Assembly: GCA_963930645.1 (NCBI GenBank)
Contig: OZ005662.1
Coordinates: 97,138,436 to 97,202,435, forward strand
DNA: 64,000 bases
Origin: Salticus scenicus
Lineage: Eukaryota > Arthropoda > Arachnida > Araneae > Salticidae
Reading direction: 5' to 3'
Below the pieces are notes generated by a model that searched no databases, had not been told where the DNA came from, and worked only from the letters and a program-made list of their open reading frames with translations. Both the position numbers and the translations under genes were made by a program. Below, piece after piece: positions 43,818 to 53,899 of this stretch. Every line of letters starts with the position of its first letter. Positions within the stretch are counted from its first letter, which is position 1.

Positions 43818-43966
43818 CACTGTAAAATATATGTCCTAATTTCCTGCCAGAAATTCTCTGAAATTGGAGAAAATACGCGTAATTTACGAAAAAACTTACG
43901 TTGTCAGAACGTATTTTCCCAAATTACAGAGAATTTCTAACAGAAAATAGGACATTTTTTACAGTG
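43818..43966. mobile_element. Palindromic MITE, 149 bp, TIR CACTGTAAAA..ATGTCCTA
   Basis: CACTGTAAAATATATGTCCT at the left, inverse AGGACATTTTTTACAGTG at the right. Inner arms AGAAATTCTCTG...AATT...GGA and AAATTACAGAGAATTTCT also pair. The target duplication is not clear. The TIR and the CTGTAAATTTACAG-like words resemble the start of the 53763 repeat region. Confidence 0.7.
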
Positions 43967-44279
43967 TGTGTGTGTCATATATTCTAAGTAAAATGGAAAA
44001 AAAAAATTAATTTAAAGCAAAGTGTTAAAATCAACTTAAATTACAAATCTCTATTACACAAACAAAGAATGTTAAAATAAAACAAAAACTGCAGGAAAAG
44101 TGTACAAGAATATACCATTTATATATATTTTATACACACACACATTCATACGGGGTGCAGACAAATTCAAAGCATGGAAGTTGCTATAGAAAAAAGGGTA
44201 AAAACTTCGTTTAGTTTTACTCTTAAGACATTTTATCAAGAAACTAAAAAATGACTTTTTTCGGGGGAGGGGGGGGGGG

Positions 44280-44713
44280 AATCGGTAAGTTAATTTCAAG
44301 TTATCCCAGATTTGTGGTTCAACCATTCGTTTTATAAAATGTATTGACGAGCTCTTTTAAAAGATACTCAAACTGAACATTTACACTACCGTGGAGTACT
44401 TCTAAGATAGGAATAAATTCATAATTCAATAATTCTCATTAATTTCACAATCATTAGTTGGAAAAAAAAAAATATTCATTATGTACATTTTTACGAAATT
44501 TCGTCCTATACTGCCATATTAAAGTTAGGAAACAATGGGATAACAGCGCTATCTGCTGAAGAATTTATTCCCAAATGTAATCAGCATCAGTTTAAGGTGC
44601 AAAAAGTATCGTTCGGTTAAATATCGTCCATTGGTTCTGAGATAAGCATCCACAATTTTCTTTATACATAATACACACACGCAGAATTGACTAACCCAGG
44701 CAGCTGACTAGAA
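44280..44713. repeat. Dispersed repeat family R, copy 3 (partial)
   Basis: 44300-44690 (gatttgtggttcaaccattcgtttta...gaaatttcgtcctatactgccat...cagcgctatctgctg...gagataagcatccac) is collinear with 29725-30160 and 61395-61800. Confidence 0.6.
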
Positions 44714-44881
44714 AACTTGAGTTAAAAAGTGCACTAGCTGAACTAGTCTCCAAAACAAAACCCCAGACTAAGAAGGTTAATATTATCAGTTAAGACGGCT
44801 ATATCTGATAATATTAACTTTTGTAGTCTAAGATATTGTTTTGGTGACTAGTTCAGCTAGTACACTTTTTAACTGAAGTTT
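44714..44881. mobile_element. Palindromic MITE, 168 bp
   Basis: AACTTGAGTTAAAAAGTGCA then CTAGCTGAACTAGTC at the left; inverse GACTAGTTCAGCTAGTACAC then TTTTTAACTGAAGTT at the right; inner pair GTTAATATTATCAG / CTGATAATATTAAC. Confidence 0.75.
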
Positions 44882-45647
44882 CCTATTAAACAAAAGTTAC
44901 GTTTAACTCTTATTATATCTATAGTTACATCTCACGTTTAAAAGAAAAAATCCAATCCCCCCCCCCTTCCACATAACAAAAATATATCGTAATATTTTAA
45001 AATAACTCAGTATGACCTGTATAATCTAATTTCAAACAATTTGCGTATTCCCGTATAACGCTAATATTTTTCCGAATATGTACAGTTAATTCTATAAAAT
45101 TACATGGCGGATAAAAAATGACAATATATAATTACAATTGATAAGGATTAAACTTATTTATCTGTCTACAATAGAAAAAGGCTTATTTACTACCGTAAAA
45201 CAGGTAAAAGTTGGTTCAGAAAAATCAACGGAAATTTTGCGCAATGTTAAAAATGATAACCCTTCAATTCTCTTATAATAGAAAACAAAATGGAAAGTAG
45301 AGGAAAAAATCAAGATTACCTCTGTTTACAACCAGAAATGCGTTTAAACGAACTTGTCTGATGTAATTTTCAGTGCAGGAGACTTTAATGGTATATAGTT
45401 AACCATTATAAAATTTATTAATACAAGTTCATCAATATATTTTACAGGATTTAAGCTTGTTCGATTAAATTCATGCGATTCAAGTCATTTAGTGCGCCTA
45501 ATATGTAACAACTTTGCATTTTAAATGTTAATCTTTCAAACCCAGTGATGCCAACTGCAATCATAACATTTAAGTTTTTTTTTTTTTTTTAATTCCATTG
45601 CCTAAAACTCAAACAGATTCAAAATGAACACTTTTATAATATACATA
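44882..45647. other. No gene seen; repeat fragments
   Basis: 44890-45060 is related to 28025-28150; 45285-45330 (aaaatggaaagtagaggaaaaaatcaagattacctctgt) to 33065-33120. No coding pattern. Confidence 0.4.
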
Positions 45648-45990
45648 GGGGTACATACAAATGAAACACTTCCAGTTGCAAAGCCGTTTGCAGGCGTTCC
45701 AAATGTATGACTGCAGTCGGCAAAAAAGTATCCGAGCACAAGCAAAAATTCCTATGTGAAAAAAACACACTTAACACTGTTTTGTAAAATAAATCCTTGT
45801 CGAATAATGTACTTAGACTGACTAAGAACAGTATTCGACAAGGGTTTATTTAACAAATCCGCATCAAGTGTACTTTTTTTACATAGGAACTTTCGCTAGT
45901 GCTCTCTTACTTTTGCTGCCGACAGTATTTTCAAAAAACATGCAAAATTTACGTCATCGAAATTGAAAGCGTTCCGTTTGCATGTAACCC
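45648..45990. mobile_element. Composite MITE C2
   Basis: Outer ends GGGGTACATACAAATG and inverse GTTTGCATGTAACCC, with TA next to the left end. The inner family-M MITE is at 45714-45925. Arms around it: TTGCAAAGCCGTTTGCAGGC on the left, CAAAATTTACGTCATCGAAA on the right. Confidence 0.85.
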
Positions 45991-46187
45991 ATACAGTTCC
46001 CTACTGATGTACAGTCGGCAGCAAAATTATTAAAGCACTAGCAATAATTCCTACTTAAAAGATGGGCACCTAATACTGTTTTGTTAAGTAAATATTTGTC
46101 GAGTCATGATCTTAATCTTACACTGTTTATAAAAAAGTAAGTTGATAATAAAAACTAACGAAAAAACTAAAAAATAATATGAAATGT

Positions 46188-46655
46188 ATGGTTGGTTCGT
46201 TGGATTTTACGTCACACTGGTGTTGCGCAATGGGCAATTGGCGACGATCTGGGATTCACCCTTAGGGGTACATACAAATGAAACACTTCCAGTTGCAAAG
46301 CCATTTGCAGGCGTTCCAAATGTATGACTGCAGTCGGCAACAAAAGTATCCGAGCACTAGCAAAAATTCCTATATGAAAAAAGCAAACTTAACACTGTTT
46401 TGTTAAATAAATCTGTCGAATCATGTTCTTAGCCTGACTAAGAACAGGATTCGATAAGGATTTATTTAACAAATCTGCATTAAGTGTACTTCTTTTACAT
46501 AGGAATTTTTGCTGGTGTTACTTTTGCTGCCGACTACATTTGCAAAAAACTTGCAAAATTTACGTCATCGAAATTCCAAGCGTTCCGTTTGTATGTATCC
46601 CCTAGAGGTGTTCCGGAGACATACCATCGCAATTTTGAACCTCCACGGTAGGATA
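46188..46655 (-). mobile_element. SINE family B inserted in M2 and split by composite MITE C3
   Basis: Inverse of the family-B tail: GGTTGGTTCGTTGGATTTTAC, CACACTGGTGTTGCGCAATGGG, CAATTGGCGACGATCTGGG up to 46264, then after C3 it continues GAGGTG...CGGAGACATACCATCGC, AATTTTGAACCTCCACGG. The two halves join into continuous SINE sequence once C3 and one TA are removed. Confidence 0.8.
46265..46602. mobile_element. Composite MITE C3, 338 bp, inside the SINE
   Basis: GGGGTACATAC...GTATGTATCCCC with TA at 46263-46264 and 46603-46604. The inner family-M MITE (46331-46535) is complete except for a short loss in its right end. Confidence 0.88.
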
Positions 46656-46919
46656 TAAATATATGGATGTGTGCTTCAATAATTTTACTGACGATTGTAC
46701 ATGTATTTCCGACGGTTGCATTAGTCGATGAATGAAACATTGAGTAGCTATACTAGAAGTGTACCGATTCTCTATACTGGCTATGGAGAAAAATTCCCAA
46801 AACATCACTGCGGTTTTTGCGCCTTCTTTTGGCGATAATCACTTTCTTGGTAACTGGTTCTTGGGATTTTGTATGTTTTAAATGGTCTGTTCCTCTTACA
46901 ACCAAAACTCCAAAGAAAA

Positions 46920-47045
46920 ATCAATCCCTTCCGTGGAGGATAAAAATTGTGATGGCATGTCTCCGCACCACCTCTAGGAGTATGTCCCAGACCGTCGCCA
47001 ATTGCCCATCTGCGCAGCACTAGTACGACGTAAAACCCAACCATC
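46920..47045 (+). mobile_element. SINE family B, 5'-truncated
   Basis: CCCTTCCGTGGAGGATAAAA, ATTGTGATGGCATGTCTCCG...CCCAGACCGTCGCCAATTGCC...GCAGCACTAGTACGACGTAA, ending AACCCAACCATCCATTCATC. Close to the young copy at 62636-62945. ORFs here are translations of the repeat. Confidence 0.8.
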
Positions 47046-47137
47046 CATTCATCTATCCATCCAAAGAAAAATCAAACAGAACAGCTCTCAATAAATAACA
47101 AGGATTAGATTACTTGCTTTCCATTTCAGTTAGTGTA

Positions 47138-47350
47138 CACTCGGTAACAAAAGTGTCCGAACACTAGCAAAAATTCCTATGTAAAAAAAGTACACTTCAT
47201 ACGATTTTGTTAAATAAATCCTTATCGAATCATGTTATTACACTAACTAAGAACAGGATTCGACAAGGATTTATTTAACAAAACCGTATAAAGTGAACTT
47301 TTTTTACATAGGAATTTTTGCTAGTGTTCGGACACTTTTGTTACCGACTG
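47138..47350. mobile_element. Family M MITE, 213 bp, complete
   Basis: CACTCGGTAACAAAAGTGTC...GACACTTTTGTTACCGACTG with TA on both sides. The whole element is nearly self-complementary, with an unpaired centre of about 20 bp. Confidence 0.88.
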
Positions 47351-47642
47351 TAGGTTGTGATTTAGGTATAATTTACACCCAATCGAAATATAAAACAGCG
47401 ATAACAAAGGTGGAGGAAACTTGCCTTGGTGGAAGTAGAATGTCGGTTTGGCGAATGAATTGGTTGAATGGTGGGGATGGGATGTTGGGAAGCAAAAAGG
47501 TTACTAGTCCGGGGTTTACTCTGATATCTCGTCGATGGAGTGAAAGGATTGAGTTGTGTGGATTTAACATCACATTATAGCTACGAAATGGGCAATAGGC
47601 GGTGATCTGAGATTCAACCCCAGGAGTGGTCTAAAGATCCGG

Positions 47643-47971
47643 CCATAGATACAGTAATATATATAGATTCATCATCCCCATGTTATTGTGCAAAGATTTT
47701 TGATGCCGAAAAAAAAGCTTTGGAATCAGCCATTAAGTAGTATTGAAAAAAAAAAGAAAAATGAATTTGAAACTGTATCTGGAGTTTTTCATTCACCTTC
47801 AGTAAATAAATTATTCATAAATTTTTTTTACTAAAATATTCGTGTGTATTCCCGTGTGTATTTACTCGGGGAAAGACGGTCATATCTTGGTAAAATCGCT
47901 GTCTTTTCAAAGTGAAAAGGAATCACTTTTTTCTCACCAATGATCAATCTGTATATTATTACTATATCTAT
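47643..47971. mobile_element. Unclassified 329-bp MITE with an empty site in the paralogue
   Basis: Ends CCATAGATACAGTAATA and inverse TATTACTATATCTAT. The 7-bp duplication GATCCGG flanks it (47636-47642, 47972-47978). The paralogous segment near 49037 has a single GATCCGG with no insert, which proves insertion. Confidence 0.8.
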
Positions 47972-48102
47972 GATCCGGACAGTTTTGAGGGAATGGCTTC
48001 CCCGCTTTGGTAACCCCATGAGGGATAAATGAAAAGATATTTTATTATATTCTGATAAACATGTCATATTAATTTCATTTTTAAGCAGTTCAAGTGAATT
48101 AA

Positions 48103-48662
48103 GGGTTACATACAGTCGGCTGCAAAATTATTCGAGCACTAGCCAATAATTCCTATGTTTAAAAAGTACACTTAAGACTCTTTTGCTAAGTAAATCCTTG
48201 TCGAAACATGTTCTTAGACTGATTAAGAACATGACTCGACAAGGATTTCTTTAATAAAGCTGTATTAAGTGTACATTTTTTTGGCAAGGATTATTGCTAG
48301 TGCTCGAATAATTTTGCAGTCGACTGTACAAACGGTACGCTTGCAACTTCGATGACGTAAATTTTACAAGTTTTTTGCAAATACAGTCGGCAGTAAAAGT
48401 ATCCGAGCACTAGCGAAAATTCCTATGTAAAAAAAGTACACTTAATGCAGTTTTGTTGAATAAATCCTTGTCGAATCCTGTTCTTAGTCAGTCTAAGAAT
48501 ACGATTCGACAAGGATTTATTTAACAAAACAGTGTTAAGTGTGCTTTTTTTACATAGGAATTTTTGCTAGTGCTCGGATACTTTTGCTGCCGATTGTAGT
48601 CATACATTTGGAACGCTTGCAAACGGCTTTGCAACCGGTGGTAATTCATTTGTATGTACCCC
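48103..48662. mobile_element. Composite MITE C4 with two family-M MITEs inside
   Basis: The outer end GGGTTACATA is interrupted by a family-M MITE (48113-48326, TA both sides), resumes CAAACGGTACGC, holds the usual inner family-M MITE (48384-48596) and ends TTTGTATGTACCCC at 48662. The paralogue at about 49160-49170 shows the empty site (gaattaaaggtttcaacc). Confidence 0.85.
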
Positions 48663-48688
48663 TTTAGGTTTCAACCATTGAGGAAGTA

Positions 48689-48899
48689 TAGTCGCCAGCA
48701 AAATTATTGAAGCACTAGCAATAATTCCTATTTAAAAGTTGTATACCTAATACTGTTTTGTTAAGTAAATACTTCTCGAGTCGTGATCTTACGTCATATA
48801 TTGCTTACAAAAAAGTAAGTTGATAATAAGACTAACGATCAAACTAAAAAATTATATGAAAAATGTAGATGTGTGATTCAATAACTTTGCTGCCGACTG
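48689..48899. mobile_element. MITE family M2 (copy b), 211 bp, complete
   Basis: Left end AGTCGCCAGCAAAATTATTG, right end CAATAACTTTGCTGCCGACTG followed by TA. It is the uninterrupted reference for copy a at 46012-46697. Confidence 0.8.
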
Positions 48900-49320
48900 T
48901 ACATGCATTTCAGACGGTTGCATTAGTTGATGAATGAAAGGACTGAGCTCAGTGAATTTAACATCACATTGCAGCTACGAAATGGGTGATAGATAGGTGG
49001 TAATCTGGGATTCAACCCTAGGAGTGGTCTGAAGATCCGGACAGTTTTGAGAAAATGGCTTGTCCGCTTCGGTAAGCCATGAGGGATGAATGAAAAGATG
49101 TTGTATTATATTCTGATAAACATGTCGCTATTAATTTCATTGTTAACGCAGTTCAAGTGAATTAAAGGTTTCAACCATTGAGTACTGATAGGAAGTACAG
49201 TCGCCAACAAAATTATTGAAGCGCTAACAATAATTCCTATTTAAAAGATGTGTACCTAATGCTATTTTGTTAAGTAAATATTTATCGAGTTCTGATTTTA
49301 GTCTCATTCTGTTTATATAA

Positions 49321-50017
49321 AACCTGATGTGAGCATCCTCTGACTTCCTTATACAACACCCCTTGTAATATACACATAGTTATGAAAACATTGTCATTTT
49401 TGTGTGAGGTAACTGATTCATAAATAAACAGGCGCAGGTTCCAATCCACGAACATTCTTAAAAGCAAACAAAAAAGTTGTGTAGTTCGTTTTATAGTGAA
49501 AATCTTGTCTTTGTGTAGGATTAAAATTAAGAGAAAATTTTATGTATGTATGATCACTTTGCGAATCCGCAGAGTCACTGGCGTATCCACGTTAAGGGTG
49601 ATGGGGGTAATTACCCCCCTTGTCCAGATTGAGAAGGATTTCAGTATGTAGATTCATGACAACTGTTGTTAAATTTCAATATTTATTTTTTACTTTCCGA
49701 GCATACATATGTATGGAAAGTATTGTAATCATGTCAAAAATCCAAATTTGAGATTTTGATGTAACTATACGTTTTTAAGTCCCCTGAGTCCGATTTCACT
49801 ATTTTTGCGATGATGTATATATGTGTTAGATATGTGCCGGAGCTCCGTATCCGTATCGGCAAGGAAAAAAGATCCGTATTCGTATCCGGATCAGTATGAG
49901 CGGTAAAAAATATCCATATCCGTTTTTTTTTTTTTTTTTTTTTTTTTTTTCCCTTCAACGGATCTAATACGGATCTTTTGTAGAAATTTCCAAAAAATCA
50001 AAAAGAAACTATTGTAT
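49321..50017. other. Repeat fragments; element T end piece
   Basis: 49690-49810 (tactttccgagcatacatatgta...cccctgagtccgatttcact) belongs to the repeat also seen at 6330 and 42260. 49826-50017 is a terminal piece of element T (GTGCCGGAGCTCCGTATCCG...CGGATCTAATACGGATCTTT...caaaaagaaact). Poly-T at 49924-49950. Minus ORFs here are low complexity. Confidence 0.45.
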
Positions 50018-50575
50018 CTCATCCTCGTTAGCTTTTGATAGGTTAATATTTTCAAATATGGTTTATTTGTTTTGATATTATTTGAAGAAAGTAACAGTAA
50101 CGAGGGAAATCCATCCTCGTAAATTTTTGATAGATTGATGTTTTTAACAATATCTATATCTACCTATCTATCTATATAAGGAATAACTATTTTTTTTTTT
50201 ATTATTATTATTATTTGAAGAGAATACCAGTAACGAGGGAAATCCATCCTCGTTAACTTTTGATAGGTTAATATTTTCAGCAGTGGTTTCTTCGTTATAA
50301 ACATTATTTGAAGAGAATACCAATAACGAGGGAAATCCATCCTCGTTAGTTTCTGGTAGATTAATATTTTCAGCTATAGTTTCTCTGTTTTTTGTATTAT
50401 ATGAAGGGGATACCAGTAACGAGGGAAATCCATCCTTGATAATTTTTTAAGTTTATATATATATATATATTCATCTGTATATCATCTGAAGAAGATTCCA
50501 GTAACGAGGGAAATCCATCCTCGTACATTTTTGATATTTTAATATTTTTAGTAAAAGTTTCTTCGTCTTGTATTT

Positions 50576-50610
<35 letters not shown>

Positions 50611-50790
50611 TACCAATAATTGTAGGAATTATTTTTTGATAAATTAATATTTTCCGCTATAGTTTCTTCTTTTCATGTATTTTTCAAAAAACGCAGTACT
50701 GAAGGAAATCCTTCCTCATTAGGTTTTAATAGATAAATTTCTTTATGAATTTTTTTCTGTTCTTCTATACATCATCTGCTAAAGATAATT
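50018..50790 (-). repeat. Hairpin tandem repeat, core unit 93 bp, peptide-like on the minus strand
   Basis: Unit starts (at TAACGAGG or its degenerate form) fall at 50098, 50231, 50324, 50417, 50502, 50617 and 50697, plus a partial unit from 50018. Each unit contains ACGAGG-(9 nt)-CCTCGT, a perfect 6-bp-stem hairpin. Two successive units are exactly 93 bp, that is 31 codons, and 50225-50440 is open on the minus strand, reading KDGFPSLLVSPSYNTKN, then RETIAENINLPETNEDGFPS, LLVFSSNNVYNEETTAENIN, LSKVNEDGFPSLLVFSSNN. The recurring motif is ENINLSKVNEDGFPSLL. Other units have indels (TA, poly-A) and stops. It may be a relic of a repetitive coding exon or a minisatellite that happens to be open. 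It lies about 110 bp downstream of the next gene's stop. Confidence 0.6.
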
Positions 50791-50903
50791 TTATCAAAGT
50801 ATTATTCATAATGACTTACATTTTAAACATAACTTTTAGACTTTAAACTTGCAAAGGTTTAAAAATATATTTATTTATTTATATTTATTTAAATGTTTGG
50901 AGG

Positions 50904-51902
50904 TTATGAAGTATTTATTGTAGATGAGGTATCTATTATGAAGTAGCTAGCTATTGTAGGATCTATTGTAGAAATTTTCCAAGGCGATTTTCTAGGCAAC
51001 TGAACATTCTGGAGAAGAATTTTTTTCACTGAACAAAATTTCTTTTTGGGCTTTTCCTCGGGAAGAATCAACAAAAACTCATCGTCGTCAACTAACAATA
51101 AATATTTCTCCTCACCAGCAATTTCTACAAATCTAAAAGATAAAACAAACATATATGTTTTACATTCATAGCACTATAATCATTTTTAAATTTTAGTCCT
51201 TCTTATTAATCATAAAAAGTGTTTAATATAGCACAATAACAATTTTAGTTTCTTAATCATGGCATTACTTAAGAGAGTAACCAAGAAGAGGGGAGGGGCA
51301 AAAGGAGATTCGAAGTAATAGACCCATTATAATAGAGTGTACAGGACAATAGCAACCTTTTTCAGTGGCAAATATCACACATAAAAAAGTCACATGACTG
51401 CTTGAACTACAAGAAGCCAAACTGGCCAAAATTGAGTTTTTCTCGCCAAGCTCTAAACTCTGCAATATGTATTTTCTGTCAAAATCTGTCTAAATAGTGA
51501 GATATATATTTGTCTACTTTTTTAAGACTGTTTTTTTTTTTTTTTTCTCTTTAGTCCTAAATTCGCTTGACTTCATTAACATAAGGTGGAATTTCAAAAA
51601 TTAATAGTTCCCAAATCTTAAAACATCATTTTAAAATAACTTTAAAAACAATCCCATTTTAATTAATTAAAAAAATAAATAAATAAATAAATAAAAATCT
51701 TTCAAACTGATTTCCATCAAATATTAGTAAGAACGATCTCGCTTAAATTAGTACTCTAAAACAAATCAAATCAGTAAATAATAAAATATAAAATAAAGTA
51801 AACCACATTGAAATTGAACCGTTCATTTAGAAGTTTTACAGCGAAAAGTATTGCTTACCTATAACCACCTTCGACTAGATAGAATTCATCAAAAACCATT
51901 TC
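50904..51902 (-). CDS. Unidentified gene, last two coding exons
   Basis: Exon at 51859-51902 (44 nt) has a TTTTCAG acceptor and GTAAGC donor and reads EMVFDEFYLVEGGY plus AG of a split codon. The last exon (51132-50904) follows a TTTTAG acceptor; joining gives a split Arg codon and continues FVEIAGEEKYLLLVDDDEFL, LILPEEKPKKKFCSVKKILL, QNVQLPRKSPWKISTIDPTI, ASYFIIDTSS, ending at TAA. The phases match and an AATAAA-rich stretch lies 25-45 bp after the stop. The intron (51133-51858) is 726 bp. Upstream exons must exist but I could not place them. The protein end is acidic then basic; I do not recognise the family. Seen: exon borders, frame, stop. Inferred: that it is an expressed gene. Confidence 0.5.
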
Positions 51903-51920
51903 CTGAAAAATGGATAAATA

Positions 51921-51932
<12 letters not shown>

Positions 51933-51952
<20 letters not shown>

Positions 51953-51964
51953 CGTAATAATAAG
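51933..51964. repeat. (TAA)n microsatellite
   Basis: About nine consecutive AAT/TAA triplets, with one interruption (cgtaataa). Confidence 0.8.
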
Positions 51965-52254
51965 ATTTTTTAATTTCAGTAATTTTCACTTTTGTTTATT
52001 ATGAGTTATAATTAAAAGTGTTTGTTTCAAATAGATTATGGTATATTAAAAGGTTGGCGCTAGATTTTTAAAACCGAGTAAAAACTACGACGTCTAGAGA
52101 AAAATTCGGGAAGCTTACAGTAGCATTCAGCCTATCGTCTTCAGTGCATCAAAATTAATTAATTGAACATTACACAGAAAACGGCACGCTAAATGCTACC
52201 GAAACAATTGTCTCCTTCCCAGCTTTTTTCTCTTTGGCGTTCTAGACGTTGCAG

Positions 52255-52930
52255 GTTTTACCAGGTGCGCCAAAAATTCGTGCAAACTTTAAAAATTCAT
52301 TAAAAAAGAACAAATGATGATAAAAAAAAAAGTGCGGTTTTCACGAATGGCATCAGAAAGAGGTCGGATTAGTTTTGAGAAAAGAAAATAGTTTAAAAAA
52401 TGGCCGATAGGTGGCGCTGATGTTGAATATGTTAAGCAAGTCAATGCAAATGAGTCATGCATTAAAATATAATGAGCAGAAACACAAAACCAATACAATT
52501 CTACATTTTCAAAGATTTATTTAAGCTGAAGTTGTTGAACATGACCTTCACCACGACACCACATTGTATGGAGCAAGTACGAATTGTCACACACTTGATC
52601 CTGCAGTGATAACACAAGGCCGGCATTGTATGAATGCTTATACTAGGCGAGTCGTATAAACCCTGGACGATATATCTAACGCCTCATCCCCGCTCTTCGA
52701 TGTCTTTTTCTAGTCAATTTTGTCCTTTTATTACTTCCGGTGTGAGCCTTTTTTTAAAAAAAAACATACTTGACATTGTGAGTTTTTTTGGTTTTCGTCT
52801 CATGCTATTTCTATGGAGCTTTTTTCCCCCCCTCGTTTTCTACATTCTAAAGTGCGGTGGTCAGGGGCGCGCCAGCTGTGTCAGGCGCCTGTGTGCAGAG
52901 TTTCAGTTGGCGCCCTATATTAACTTTTTA
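52255..52930. repeat. Mixed transposon debris including a unit shared with 27.35-27.71 kb
   Basis: 52260-52600 has a mariner-like terminus (CCAGGTGCGCCAAAAATTCG) and sequence such as 'ataggtggcgctgatgttg'. 52640-52855 is the inverted match to 27352-27712 (GCTCTTCGATGTCTTTTTCT, ACTTCCGGTGTGAGCC, ACTTGACATTGTGAG). 52860-52925 is a G+C-rich patch (GGGGCGCGCC...GGCGCC), probably a SINE-like fragment ending in poly-A. Confidence 0.5.
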
Positions 52931-53762
52931 TAAAAAAAAAAAAAAAAAAAAGCATCTTATAAAAAGTTATCATTGAGCAAGTCAATCGAATCTCGAACCT
53001 TAATAGGAATAAGTTTATTGAATGGCTAATAAAAAGATAAATGCATCAAATAAAATGAAATTTAAAAAGAAACAAATAAAAAGTGCATCTTGCAGAAAGA
53101 GAAAAAAATCTTATAAAAGGAGTTGCAAAAATACGAAGTACAATTGTAAAGGCAAATAGAGGAAACCAAAATAAGCAGATTTAGTGTTAATATAGGTGCA
53201 GAAATGCCGCGTTGAGGCATTACAATAGATGACTTAGACGAAAGCTGTAGGTGTAAACGTTTCTAATTGTGTGGGTCTAACTTTTAAGTAAATATTTAAG
53301 CACAAAAAAAACAGTCTTAGTAAACTAAACGTTCCCTCACTTCATTACACCTTTTGCGAGTATTACGCATATCATACTTATCCAAAATTTCCGTTTCTAT
53401 CCATATTGTTACCAAAATGTCGAAAAAAAAGTAGGCAGTTTCTTGTCGAAAGAAACACTTTATTCAAGGATAATTCTCGAAAAAAACCAGTAAAGTATCA
53501 TACTCATACCTCAAAATGTCATAAAACAACGTTAAAAACACCATAGAGTGGAATTTCACTCATTTAAGAAGAAATATAAACCATTTAAATCTAAACGAAT
53601 GTTCAGAACAGATGTAAGAATACAACTAATATTAAAACCCGAATAAACTACTACATCAGAAACGCCAAAGAAAAATATTTGAGATGCATACAGCTGTTTC
53701 GGTAGCCTTAAGCGTACCGTCATCAGTGCAAAAAGAATGTTTAATGGTGCAATAGAATAGTG
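52931..53762. other. No gene seen
   Basis: AT-rich. The minus ORF at 53556-53765 has no recognisable features and no splice support. Confidence 0.35.
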
Positions 53763-53899
53763 CACTGTTAAAAATTTTTCTGTAAATTTACAGAGAATCT
53801 ATTGGTAATTAATTATATTAAGTCTTACGTAAATTTACAGAGAATTAAAAAAAGAGATTCTGTCAAAATGCAGAGAAATTATTCTGTAAATCAATCATA
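53763..53899. repeat. Terminus-like block leading into a minisatellite
   Basis: Starts CACTGTTAAAAATTTTTCTG, with palindromic CTGTAAATTTACAG words, similar to the termini of the 149-bp MITE at 43818. No matching right end was found. Confidence 0.45.

Larger units (their letters stand above)
46012..46697. mobile_element. MITE family M2 (copy a), split by a SINE that is itself split
   Basis: M2 shares the CAGTCGGCAGCAAAATTATT end and CACTAGCAATAATTCC with family M but has a different interior. Left part 46012-46187; right part from about 46656 to 46697 (ATTTTACTGACGATTG then TA). The uninterrupted copy at 48689-48899 shows what was there before insertion. Confidence 0.8.
47545..49320. repeat. 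Tandem duplication carrying SINE-B, filler and M2, with later insertions in copy 1
   Basis: Copy 1 (47545-48899) and copy 2 (48930-49320) share, in order: inverse SINE-B tail (ATTTAACATCACATT...GGGATTCAACCC), 'gatccggacagttttgag', 'catgagggat(a/g)aatgaaaagat', 'ttctgataaacatgtc', 'gttcaagtgaatta', 'ggtttcaaccattgag' and MITE M2. Copy 1 contains two insertions absent from copy 2 (47643-47971 and 48103-48662). Copy 2's M2 (from 49198) is truncated near 49315. Confidence 0.8.

Noticed and set aside
46534..47580. Several 60-95-codon ORFs
   Set aside because: Translations of SINE-B, composite MITEs and family-M MITEs; not conserved between copies.
35795..49320. Regularly spaced similar repeats, suggestive of a CRISPR-like array
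   Set aside because: They are dispersed MITE and SINE copies with terminal inverted repeats and TA duplications in a eukaryotic genome.
51260..51500. Three overlapping protein-like frames (minus SLELGEKNSILASL; plus WQISHIKKSHDCLNYKK; plus LLELQEAKLAKIEFF)
   Set aside because: All three cannot be coding. The minus one does not fit the phase of the 51859-51902 exon, and the plus ones lack a partner exon. The patch is simply less AT-rich, so frames stay open by chance.
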